A stretch of 64,000 nucleotides of DNA from Azotobacter beijerinckii. GTDB taxonomy: Bacteria; Pseudomonadota; Gammaproteobacteria; Pseudomonadales; Pseudomonadaceae. How positions within the stretch are numbered: the stretch's first letter is position 1; each line of letters opens with the position of its first letter. This document shows, piece after piece, positions 1-6,448 of this stretch. The notes below the pieces were generated by a model. The model ran no database searches and had not been told where the DNA came from. It saw only the letters and a program-made list of their open reading frames with translations. The DNA is taken from contig NZ_FOFJ01000009.1 in NCBI RefSeq assembly GCF_900110885.1, forward strand, positions 43,519 through 107,518. The letters are read 5' to 3'. The translations under genes and the position numbers were made by a program.

Positions 1-564
1 TGGACCAAGCACCAAGCCTGCCGCTGCGCCACCATAGGCTTCCTTACGGAGCCTATCGACCTGCATATCGTAGTAATTGCTTCCTTCCACAAAGTCGTTG
101 TTCAACTGGGTGCTCAGAGATGAGATATGACCAGAGGCAGCGTTGAAGCTCTCGGAGCTAGCATGGAGCGAGGCCTGTGCCACCGTCATCTTATTAATGC
201 CGTCATTAAGCACCTTGAGCAGGATGCTTTTCTGAGCCTTCGCCTTTTCCTCGTTATAATTCTCGAACAACTGCAAATATGCCGTGAGCAGCTGGGAGGC
301 CACACTAGACCACTCGAATACCGACTGCGTCGCCTTGAAGTATTCATCACGGCTATTTAACAGCAAGGTCTTGACTTGAGCGACGATTTCCCCGGCCGCG
401 TTCGAATAATCCTTCTCGTATTTAGTCAGATTATCTATGGTTTCCTCGAAGGTCTTCCACGGAATCAGTTGGTCGAGAATCTTGTTATACAGATCAAGCG
501 CCTTGTCGCCTGCCTCAAGTCCATCCTTTACTATTTCTACTACGGCTTGTGCTTCAGCTACCAC
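1..564 (-). CDS. ClyA/hemolysin E-like pore-forming cytolysin (5' part)
   Basis: This gene is cut by the left edge; 188 N-terminal residues are visible. The reading aligns without gaps, from memory, with E. coli ClyA (HlyE), an alpha-helical pore-forming toxin. Shared blocks include ALDLYNK..LDQ.IPW.TF.ETI near residue 22, the EY.FKATQ..FEW block near 74-85, LFENYNEEKA.AQK near 99-112 and RKEAYGGAAAGLVLGP at 173-188. The last block is where the hydrophobic beta-tongue begins in ClyA. The start is GTG with an AAGGAG Shine-Dalgarno six bases before it, and an in-frame TAA lies just upstream with no ATG between. Base composition is visibly less GC-rich than the nitrogenase genes and codon use includes many AT-ending codons, which suggests transfer. 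I infer a cytolysin or a component of a multi-part ClyA-type toxin. Confidence 0.85.
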   Translation of the reverse strand, partial: MVAEAQAVVEIVKDGLEAGDKALDLYNKILDQLIPWKTFEETIDNLTKYEKDYSNAAGEIVAQVKTLLLNSRDEYFKATQSVFEWSSVASQLLTAYLQLFENYNEEKAKAQKSILLKVLNDGINKMTVAQASLHASSESFNAASGHISSLSTQLNNDFVEGSNYYDMQVDRLRKEAYGGAAAGLVLGP

Positions 565-798
565 TTTTGACTCCTTGGCTTATTTCTAAAGGGAGATTGC
601 TGCCTTTCGACCAAACGTCGAGTCCAAGGAAATCTTAAAAGATTCCTTTGCCCAAAGGTACACTCTGAAAATCACGTCATTTCCGAGATGCAGTGCACAA
701 ATGCAGCATCTTTTTAATGGCTGACGTCACAGTGCTATTGATCAATACGACAACATCAAGCCGGATATTATTGAAAATTCCAGATCCACCATACCCTG
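565..798. other. AT-rich upstream region of the cytolysin gene
   Basis: There is no coding region here. Two short perfect palindromes are visible: TGACGTCA at 722-729 and TATTGATCAATA at 736-747. They lie 160-180 bases before the toxin start codon and could be operators, but I cannot assign a regulator. Confidence 0.4.
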
Positions 799-812
799 CT
801 AATTAGCAGGGT
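793..812. repeat. 20-bp perfect palindrome
   Basis: The arms are ACCCTGCTAA and its exact reverse complement with no spacer. It overlaps the stop of the IS5-type remnant. It could be an operator, part of an insertion-sequence end, or a hairpin; there is no adjacent T-tract. Confidence 0.5.
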
Positions 813-960
813 GGAAATCGAATGCCGCCACACCCTCCGCACAGCTACCTCCCCTACCCAGCAGATGTTTTCGCATTATCCAGTGGTTCGACAGGGCAAA
901 CAGCATCACCAGCTACGCCGTATTCCTTTTCAGGTCGCGGAAATGCACCTTGATGTAGCC
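799..960 (-). pseudogene. Decayed C-terminal end of an IS5-family transposase
   Basis: Read on the minus strand, one frame gives GYIKVHFRDLKRNTA, then a TAG stop, then LVMLFALSNHWIMRKHLL, ending at a second TAG. This matches the conserved tail of IS5-family transposases (a KVRYRGL.KNTAQL..LFALSNLWM.RRKL-type ending), with the usual CAG (Gln) mutated to TAG. Only the last ~50 codons are recognisable, and no intact catalytic domain or element end was found. It marks an old insertion between the cytolysin gene and the MNT/HEPN remnant. The plus-strand ORF over the same bases is a shadow. Confidence 0.6.
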
Positions 961-1136
961 GATATATCAACAGGTCTCAGCGTGTTTCGATATTTCGACG
1001 TGGCCAAAAACCGAGTAATAAGTACCTGGAGAAAAATAATCCGATATTTTCTCAACGCATGCCCACTCAAGCCCGTGAAGCACGCGGGTTTGCACGCTCA
1101 GGGGCGGAGGAAATCTAGGGGGATTTCCTTTCAGGT

Positions 1137-1158
1137 ACTTAAGAGCATGCTCTTAAGT
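1137..1158. repeat. 22-bp perfect palindrome
   Basis: The half-site is ACTTAAGAGCA followed directly by its exact reverse complement. A second hairpin (GGAAATC, then a six-base loop, then GATTTCC) sits just before it at 1109-1128. Both lie immediately downstream of the MNT gene on the minus strand, so termination or a recombination or regulator site are possible. Confidence 0.5.
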
Positions 1159-1165
1159 TGATATT

Positions 1166-1504
1166 TCAAAGTCGACGACACTGCGAGCTTGCAATACCCG
1201 ATATATTTAAAACCTTCCCAACCCGCCCGATATGCTCGACCAACGCCGGATTGTCGATTTGCGAAAACAGCGACAGGTCGATCTTCCAGGGCAGCAGCAG
1301 GTCGCCCAGCGCCAGTTCGATATCCAGCAACTCCCGATAGCTCGGATCGCCCTTGAGGGGCAGGTCGATATCCGAGCCGGGGTGGTAGTTGCCCTTGGCT
1401 CGGGAGCCGTAGAGCATCGCCTGCTCGATGCCCGGAAAGCGGCCGAACACCTGGCGGATGGACTCGACGGCCTGCGGCGGAAGGCCGATTTCCTCGGGCA
1501 TCAT
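1166..1504 (-). CDS. MNT-type minimal nucleotidyltransferase (antitoxin-like, HI0073/MntA family)
   Basis: The 112-aa protein carries the family signature G33-S34, ten residues, then D45-x-D47 (GS-X10-DxD) in a pol-beta-type nucleotidyltransferase fold. MNT proteins of HEPN/MNT modules neutralise the HEPN RNase by AMPylating its RX4HXY tyrosine. The start (ATGATG) overlaps the stop of the HEPN frame by four bases, as is normal for such pairs. The core ends near NPALVEHIGRVGKVL; the last dozen residues (to QCRRL) do not look like the family and run into AT-rich DNA, so the 3' end may be a recombination junction. Because the partner is truncated, this antitoxin is probably orphaned. Confidence 0.8.
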   Translation of the reverse strand: MMPEEIGLPPQAVESIRQVFGRFPGIEQAMLYGSRAKGNYHPGSDIDLPLKGDPSYRELLDIELALGDLLLPWKIDLSLFSQIDNPALVEHIGRVGKVLNISGIASSQCRRL

Positions 1505-1791
1505 GCGTTTGGCTCCACCCGGCTGGAGAGTATGCGCTCCAGCGCCTTGAGCAGCGGATGATGCTGCTGCCGGATGTTGAGCAGGATCGCCTCGGCGGTT
1601 TCTTCGTTGTAGGTGTGCGACGTACGGTTGCGGTCGGTCAGCATCTGCATCCAGCCTTGCCCGTCGGCGATCAGTCCTGCACTGAAGGCTTCGCGGATGG
1701 TGTCGCGCGCACCGCTGGACGGACCGTATGCAGGGTACGGCAGTTCGACAAGGCTGCCGATTCTTGGCTCAGCTGGAGCGGTGCGCCCCAA
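1501..1791 (-). pseudogene. HEPN-domain protein (HI0074/HepT-like), N-terminally truncated
   Basis: The frame contains the C-terminal two thirds of an HI0074-type HEPN protein: GARDTIREAFSAGLI, then DRNRTSHTYNEETAE with a perfect RX4HXY active site (R54, H59, Y61 of the open frame). The usual first ~45 residues, with the RFEFT.ELAWK helix, are absent. They are replaced by an unrelated stretch, the only upstream start is a TTG inside the neighbouring kinase gene, and no Shine-Dalgarno is evident. I therefore call it a truncated remnant of a HEPN/MNT toxin-antitoxin pair, although the intact active site means a shortened product cannot be excluded. Confidence 0.7.
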
Positions 1792-2335
1792 CCGCCTTGA
1801 TCACCCGCCTTACCGCCTCGTCCTCATCCGCCCCGGTCACATCCACCTGCAGGTCGCAGCGCGCCCTGAGTTCCGCCATGAACTCGCCGCGGAACGCCGG
1901 GTCCAGGCTCTGGCGGTCGGCGAGGCTCATTTCCCTGCGTGCGCCCAGGCGGCGGACGCGTTCGTCTTCGTCCAGGGTGAGCAGCACCGAGACGTCCGGG
2001 CGCGGCAGGGCGGGGAGCAGGACGTCGAAGTCGGCCGCGACGCCGCGGGCCCGCGCATAGGCGATGGCGGAGGCCAGGAAGCGGTCCATCACCACGGTCC
2101 GGCCGGCGTCCGCCGCGGCCCGCGCCTTGCTGCCCTCGGCGGCGGCGATAGCGAGGTAGAACAGGGCGTGGGCGATCCTGGCATCGCCCAGCACGGTGTG
2201 GATCTGCTCGCGCAGCGGCTTTACCGCCGGGCCGGGCATGCTCATGGCGATCCCGCCGAGCGCGGCGGCCAGGTTGCGGACCAGGGTCGTCTTGCCGACG
2301 CCGTCCAGGGATTCGATGACGATGAACCGGGCCAT
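1769..2335 (-). CDS. dTMP kinase-like P-loop protein
   Basis: The 188-aa protein opens with MARFIVIESLDGVGKTTL, a Walker A of the thymidylate-kinase type, and has the DR motif (VVMDRFLASAIAYA) that binds the nucleoside monophosphate, then LTLDEDERVRRL. It is shorter than housekeeping Tmk (~210 aa), and the catalytic lid is not clearly recognisable. The ATG is preceded by AGGAAC. It probably phosphorylates a nucleoside monophosphate, but an accessory or divergent role is equally possible, as it sits in a patchy accessory region. Its 3' end overlaps the open frame of the HEPN remnant. Confidence 0.65.
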   Translation of the reverse strand: MARFIVIESLDGVGKTTLVRNLAAALGGIAMSMPGPAVKPLREQIHTVLGDARIAHALFYLAIAAAEGSKARAAADAGRTVVMDRFLASAIAYARARGVAADFDVLLPALPRPDVSVLLTLDEDERVRRLGARREMSLADRQSLDPAFRGEFMAELRARCDLQVDVTGADEDEAVRRVIKAVGAHRSS

Positions 2336-2652
2336 GGGAGTTCCTGCCGCTGGGATTCGCGATCTTAGGGTAGCAGCTGGGCGTCCGGCGTCTGCTCGAT
2401 ATCCACAGCCCATCCCGATGGTCCGGGTTGCCCTTGATAGGCGTACAGGCCCCGTGATTCGGGAGCCGGCATGGGCAGAGGCCGGAAAAGTGCCGGATGG
2501 TTCTTCTTTAACGGCTTACCGAAACGCTCGGAGGCCGCATTCGGATTTTGCGGCCGCTCCATTTCGCTACTTAACTGTTAAGGCCCGCTTAAGGTCCGAG
2601 CAGGCTCAATCGACTGCCAATGCACCATTTCCATTTCCGGAGACCACTCGAA
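2336..2652. other. Intergenic region without convincing gene
   Basis: A short minus-strand frame (2365-2562, Pro/Gly-rich) has no recognisable family and weak start context. I see no clear promoter or terminator. Confidence 0.3.
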
Positions 2653-2868
2653 ATGAATGGACTTGTACGCTGCGCTTATCGACGGTTGGAGCTGGCACAC
2701 GTTTACCGCGACACCGCCAACGAGCTGTATGGCGAAGCCAATACCAGTAATGGCGGCATGGCAAAATTTTTCAAAAACAAAGCCTATTACGAGAAGATTC
2801 GTGCCAATGCCCTCCTTGAGATGCTGGCGGAGGCGGCCTACCACAACAAACCGGTGGGCTCCCAGTGA
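2653..2868 (+). CDS. Small hypothetical helical protein
   Basis: The 71-aa product starts at an ATG with GGAG eleven bases upstream. It contains a charged, apparently helical stretch (YRDTANELYGEANTSNGG, then AKFFKNKAYYEKIRANALLEMLAEA) with codon use that looks protein-like. I do not recognise a family. It is the only plus-strand gene in the first 15 kb and is convergent with the vnf transcription unit. Confidence 0.45.
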   Translation: MNGLVRCAYRRLELAHVYRDTANELYGEANTSNGGMAKFFKNKAYYEKIRANALLEMLAEAAYHNKPVGSQ

Positions 2869-3072
2869 TCTGCCGATAGGCCATTGTCGAGCGAGCACTG
2901 CCACATTGCCGGCGAGTCGGCGGCGCCAGGGGACGAAAGCGCCTGCGCTGGTCGGCTGACCGTCCGCGTCGGTGTGGGCTGTCGCTCTGGAAATGCTGTT
3001 CGTGCCCGGCTTCCGGTCGAGGCGTTGTGCGTCGACGCCGAGCTTTTTCTCGCCAATCGCAACCCGGCTTCA

Positions 3073-3110
3073 TAAAAAAGCGCCGACCGGCAGGGAAAAC
3101 GGTCGGCGCA
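3073..3110 (-). terminator. Rho-independent terminator of the vnf/transporter operon
   Basis: On the minus strand a nine-base perfect stem (GCGCCGACC / GGTCGGCGC) is followed by a run of six Ts. It lies 20 bases after the Nif11 stop codon and closes the long minus-strand operon. Confidence 0.8.
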
Positions 3111-3129
3111 AAGCCTCTGGGGGAACGGC

Positions 3130-3327
3130 TCAGAGCGGGGTGATGCCGTGTTCGGCGTAGATTTCGTCCTGGGCCTGGCGGAATTCGTTGATGGTGAATT
3201 CGAAGCCGTGCTCCTTGAGCAGTACCCAGCTCGCCTGCTCGTCTTCCGAGCCTTCGTTGACCAGGTTCTTGAACGCTTCGTCGCTGCGCATGCGGTTGAT
3301 GTAGGCCTTGGCGGATTCGACACTCAT
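3130..3327 (-). CDS. Nif11-domain small protein
   Basis: The 65-aa protein begins MSVESAKAYINRMRSDEAFK and continues EEHGF.F-type helices (LKEHGFEFTINEF). This is the Nif11 pattern (PF07862): Ser/Ala-K-x-F/Y-I near the N-terminus, then a G-F/Y-x-F/T turn. Nif11 proteins occur beside nitrogen-fixation genes and as leader peptides of some RiPP precursors; there is no GG-type cleavage site or core peptide here, so this is the nif-associated kind. The ATG at 3327 has a strong GGGAGG eight bases upstream. An in-frame ATG at 3348 overlaps the permease stop, so translation is probably coupled. It is the last gene of the vnf-linked transcription unit; its function is unknown. Confidence 0.8.
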   Translation of the reverse strand: MSVESAKAYINRMRSDEAFKNLVNEGSEDEQASWVLLKEHGFEFTINEFRQAQDEIYAEHGITPL

Positions 3328-3344
3328 CGGAGATGCCTCCCTAT

Positions 3345-4163
3345 TCATGCAGTGGTGTGATCGAGGAAACGGCGGCGGATCTGCGCGCCGAGCAGGTTGA
3401 CGAGGCTGACCAGCGCCAGCAGGACGGCGATCAGGGCCAGGGCCTCGCGGTATTCGAAGAGGTGGAAGGCGGTGACGATCTCCAGCCCCAGGCCGCCGGC
3501 GCCGATCGCGCCCAGGGTGGTGGCGGCGCGGATGTTGTGTTCCCAGCGGTAGAGGGCGACGTCGACCAGCCGCGGCAGGACCTGCGGCAGCACGCCGAAG
3601 CGCAGCACGCCGAGCACCGGGACGCCCTGGCTGCGCAGCGCGTCGACCGGGGCGCGGTCGACGTGTTCGAAGATCTCGGCGAAGAACTTGCCGAGCATGC
3701 CGGTGGAGTGGGTGGCCAGCGCCAGCACCCCGGGCAGCGGGCCGAAGCCCACCGCGGCGACGAACAGGATGCCCCACACCAGACTGGGGATCGAGCGGAT
3801 GGTGTTGAGCAGCAGCAGGACCAGCTGGCGCAGCGGCGCGGGGGCCTGGCCGCTGGCCGCCAGGGCGCCGAGCGGCAGGGCGGCGAGCACGCCGCCGACG
3901 GTGCCGGCGACGCTCATGGTCAGGGTGTCGAGCAGCGGCTTGCTCCAGTGCTCCCAGCGCTCGAACGCCGGCGGCCAGGCGTCGCCGGCCAGGGTCCAGA
4001 GGGTCGGCAGCAGCTCGCGGTAGCGCTCGGCGTCGAGCGCGCCGGTGTGCTGGGTGGCCAGCAGCACCACGCCCAGGCCGAGCACCAGCAGCAGCCGCGA
4101 CAGCCAGGCGCGCCGCGAAACCGCCCTCAGCAGCGCCTGCTGCTGCACGAGGGAGACGCTCAC
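3345..4163 (-). CDS. PhnE-like ABC transporter permease
   Basis: The 272-aa integral membrane protein has several hydrophobic segments and a permease coupling loop (GLGLEIVTAFHLFEYREAL) in the arrangement seen in phosphonate/phosphite PhnE permeases. The GTG start overlaps the binding-protein stop (GTGA), so expression is coupled. With its two upstream neighbours it forms a complete importer directly downstream of vnfY. Family membership points to a tetrahedral oxyanion substrate; vanadate is an attractive candidate in this context because it mimics phosphate, but that is inference. Confidence 0.8.
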   Translation of the reverse strand: MSVSLVQQQALLRAVSRRAWLSRLLLVLGLGVVLLATQHTGALDAERYRELLPTLWTLAGDAWPPAFERWEHWSKPLLDTLTMSVAGTVGGVLAALPLGALAASGQAPAPLRQLVLLLLNTIRSIPSLVWGILFVAAVGFGPLPGVLALATHSTGMLGKFFAEIFEHVDRAPVDALRSQGVPVLGVLRFGVLPQVLPRLVDVALYRWEHNIRAATTLGAIGAGGLGLEIVTAFHLFEYREALALIAVLLALVSLVNLLGAQIRRRFLDHTTA

Positions 4164-5044
4164 GGTTTCACCACGACGGCTTCGGGATGCTCGCGCTCGA
4201 CCGTCGCGATCCAGTCGCGCACCCGGTCGACGTCGGCGTCGACGCAGGGAATGAACGCCTCGGCGCGGAATACCCCCAGCGCGGCCGGGTCCTTGATGCT
4301 GACGAAGGCCTGGCGGATCTTCTCCTTCAGCTCCGGTGCAAGACCTTCGCGGAAGGTCCACATGTATTCGGGGATCGCCGGCGAATCGGCGAGTACGCGG
4401 ACCTTCGCGGCGTCGAGTTTGCCTTCCTTCAGCAGGCGCTCGTAGATCGGCTTGGACAGGCCGCCGGCGGCGACTTTCTTGCCGGCGACGGCGAGCGCCA
4501 CCGCGTCGTGGGCGCCGAGCACCCGCAGGGTGTAGTCGCGCTCCGAGACCAGGCCGGCGTCGGCGAGCATGTAGCGCGGCACCCAGGTGCCCGAGGTGGA
4601 GGCCGGGTCGCCGAAGGCCACGTCCTGGCCGCGCAGGTCCTCGAGGGTCCGCGCCGGGCTGTCGGCCGGGACGATCACCACCGCCTGGAAGGTCGGGCCG
4701 ACCTTGGCGTGGGTCGGGCGGGCGAAGGGTTCGAGGTGCGCGCGCTTGCTCTGCAGGATGTAGGTCACCGGCCCCAGGTAGGCGATGTCGATACGCCCGA
4801 AGCGCAGCGCCTCGCCGGTCGCCGCGTAGTTGGCGCCGACGGTCAGCTCGACGGGGATGCCGAGGGTCTTCTCCAGGTGCGCGCGCAGCGGCTCGTTGAG
4901 GCGCATCACGGTGGGGGCGGATTCGCCGGGTAGCAGGCCGATGGTCAGTTTCTTCGGCTGGGCGGTGTCGTCGGCGTGGGCGGCGAGGACCGGCAGGAGC
5001 AGCGCGGCGAGCAGCGGGCGCAGGCGCTTGAGCAGTCGGGTCAT
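4160..5044 (-). CDS. PhnD-like periplasmic oxyanion-binding protein
   Basis: The 294-aa protein has a clear signal peptide (basic MTRLLKRLR, then a Leu/Ala core ending AAHA) and the PhnD-type fold: TIGLLPGESAPTVM near the mature N-terminus, GRIDIAYLGPVTYI near 90, and DPASTSGTWVPRYM near 150, a Ser/Thr-rich anion-binding loop. It would capture the substrate in the periplasm and deliver it to the PhnE-like permease. I chose the ATG at 5044 with AGGA upstream; a GTG at 5062 overlapping the ATPase stop is an alternative. The name 'phosphonate' should be treated cautiously: no phn C-P lyase genes are nearby. Confidence 0.82.
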   Translation of the reverse strand: MTRLLKRLRPLLAALLLPVLAAHADDTAQPKKLTIGLLPGESAPTVMRLNEPLRAHLEKTLGIPVELTVGANYAATGEALRFGRIDIAYLGPVTYILQSKRAHLEPFARPTHAKVGPTFQAVVIVPADSPARTLEDLRGQDVAFGDPASTSGTWVPRYMLADAGLVSERDYTLRVLGAHDAVALAVAGKKVAAGGLSKPIYERLLKEGKLDAAKVRVLADSPAIPEYMWTFREGLAPELKEKIRQAFVSIKDPAALGVFRAEAFIPCVDADVDRVRDWIATVEREHPEAVVVKP

Positions 5045-5058
5045 GGGGGCTTGTCCTT

Positions 5059-5910
5059 TCACTGGGGTTGGCCGGGGGCCGGAGCGGGGTGCAGGGGGAA
5101 CAGGCGCGCCTGGGCCTGGGCGTCGAAGCGCGCTGGCGGGCCGTCGAAGGCGATCCGCCCATCGGCCAGGCCGACGATGCGGTCGGCCAGCCGGCGGGCC
5201 AGGTCGAGCTGGTGCAGGACCACCACCAGGGTCAGCGCGCGCTCGCGCACCAGGCGCTGGAACTCGCCGGCCAGGCGTTCGGCGAGCGCCGGATCGACCG
5301 AGGCGAAGGGCTCGTCGGCCAGCAGCAGGCGGGGCTCGCGCACCAGCGCGCGGGCGATGCCGACGCGCTGGCGCTCGCCGCCGCTGAGCCGGGACACCGG
5401 GCTCAGCGCCTTGGCGAGCAGGCCGACCTCGGCGAGCGCGGCGACGGCCTGCTCGCGCAGCGCCCGCGGCCAGGGCAGCGGGGAGAGCGGATGGCGGCGG
5501 TCGGCGAGGCCGAGCAGCACGTTGTCGAGCGCCGACAGGCGGGCGATCAGCGCGTGCTCCTGGAACACCGTGGCGCTGTGCCGGCGGTGGGCGAGCAGGC
5601 TGGCCGGGGTCTGCAGGCGGCCGATGCCGTCCACGCTGAGGGTGCCGGCGGCGGGCCGCAGCAGGCCGTTGAGGGTGGCCAGCAGGCTGCTCTTGCCGAT
5701 CCCCGAGGGACCGACGAGGGCGGTGATGCTGCCGCGGCGGATGTCGAGGCTGAGGCCTTCGAGAATCCGGTTGCCGCCGCGCTCGACCGACACCCGGTCG
5801 AGGCTCAGCAGCACCGGCGAGCCGCCGGCAGCGGTTGCCGGCGCAGCCCGCTCGGGGACCGTGCTGCCCGCGAGGGCGCGCTCGAGGGGCAACTGGTAGA
5901 CGCCGTTCAC
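5059..5910 (-). CDS. PhnC-like ABC transporter ATPase
   Basis: The 283-aa nucleotide-binding protein has Walker A GPSGIGKSS (67-75), a Q-loop at Q117, the signature LSGGERQ (175-181), Walker B LLLADE (195-200) and an H-loop (VVLHQLDLA). A ~30-residue Ala/Pro-rich N-terminal extension precedes the ATPase fold and is unusual for the family. The GTG start overlaps the vnfY stop codon (GTGA), the first of a chain of overlapping genes. It would energise the PhnD/E-like importer. Confidence 0.8.
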   Translation of the reverse strand: MNGVYQLPLERALAGSTVPERAAPATAAGGSPVLLSLDRVSVERGGNRILEGLSLDIRRGSITALVGPSGIGKSSLLATLNGLLRPAAGTLSVDGIGRLQTPASLLAHRRHSATVFQEHALIARLSALDNVLLGLADRRHPLSPLPWPRALREQAVAALAEVGLLAKALSPVSRLSGGERQRVGIARALVREPRLLLADEPFASVDPALAERLAGEFQRLVRERALTLVVVLHQLDLARRLADRIVGLADGRIAFDGPPARFDAQAQARLFPLHPAPAPGQPQ

Positions 5911-6386
5911 GCTTCGCGCTCGATCAGGTAGTCGGGGTTGCGCACGCCGTAGCCCAGCGCCTTGCGCAGCCACAGCGGCGGGTTGTTCTGCATCATCCGC
6001 TGCAGGTGCTCGACCACCTCGTCGATCTCGCGGGGGTGCTGCATCTTCACCGGGAACACCCCGGCGTTCTTCACCTTGACCGCGGCGAAGTCGCTGAGGG
6101 CGAGGGTGAAGAGCACGGCGCAGCCTTCCATGGCGTCGACGCGCAGTTGGACCTGGTCGACCGAGGCGCCGCCGGTCGGGTCTCCCATGGAGCAACCGCC
6201 GCCGCCGGGGCCGCGCTTGCCGTCGCCGCCCTTGCCGCCGCCCTTGAACTGCACGACGTCGAGGAAGCTGGCCTCGTCGTAGGTGACGTCGTAGATGACG
6301 ATCTGTTTGGCGGTGGCGAAATTGGCGTCGACCTGCAGCAGGTCGTTGCTGGTGATGGCGATCTTCAGATGGCCGATCTCGTTCAT
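5907..6386 (-). CDS. vnfY: NifX/NafY-family cofactor-handling protein, probable VnfY
   Basis: The 159-aa protein has the dinitrogenase iron-molybdenum-cofactor-binding fold shared by NifX, NifY, NafY and VnfX (LKIAITSND, then VYDV/IYDV-type strand and FLDVVQF). Known VnfY of A. vinelandii lies downstream of vnfK and is needed for full V-nitrogenase activity, which fits this position. Two oddities stand out. A Gly-rich insert (residues 49-73, containing one Cys) interrupts the fold, and the conserved HFG motif reads NFA, so the metal-cluster-associated His is missing. SD GAGG precedes the ATG. Downstream genes overlap, so it is cotranscribed with the transporter. Confidence 0.68.
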   Translation of the reverse strand: MNEIGHLKIAITSNDLLQVDANFATAKQIVIYDVTYDEASFLDVVQFKGGGKGGDGKRGPGGGGCSMGDPTGGASVDQVQLRVDAMEGCAVLFTLALSDFAAVKVKNAGVFPVKMQHPREIDEVVEHLQRMMQNNPPLWLRKALGYGVRNPDYLIEREA

Positions 6387-6448
6387 GTCCGTTCCTCGCG
6401 TCGGTGGGGCTCAGGCTGACGCCGGGCGCGGCCCGGCGCGCGGCGTTC

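Noticed and set aside
811..1161. 116-codon plus-strand ORF
   Set aside because: The minus strand of the same bases gives a recognisable IS5-type transposase tail, and the plus product matches nothing I know.
2884..3075. Short plus-strand ORF before the vnf operon terminator
   Set aside because: No family and a poor start context. It overlaps the terminator region.
3345..5910. Calling the ABC genes a phosphonate uptake system
   Set aside because: Only the transporter is phn-like. No C-P lyase or phosphonatase genes are near and the genes overlap vnfY, so I keep a neutral name.
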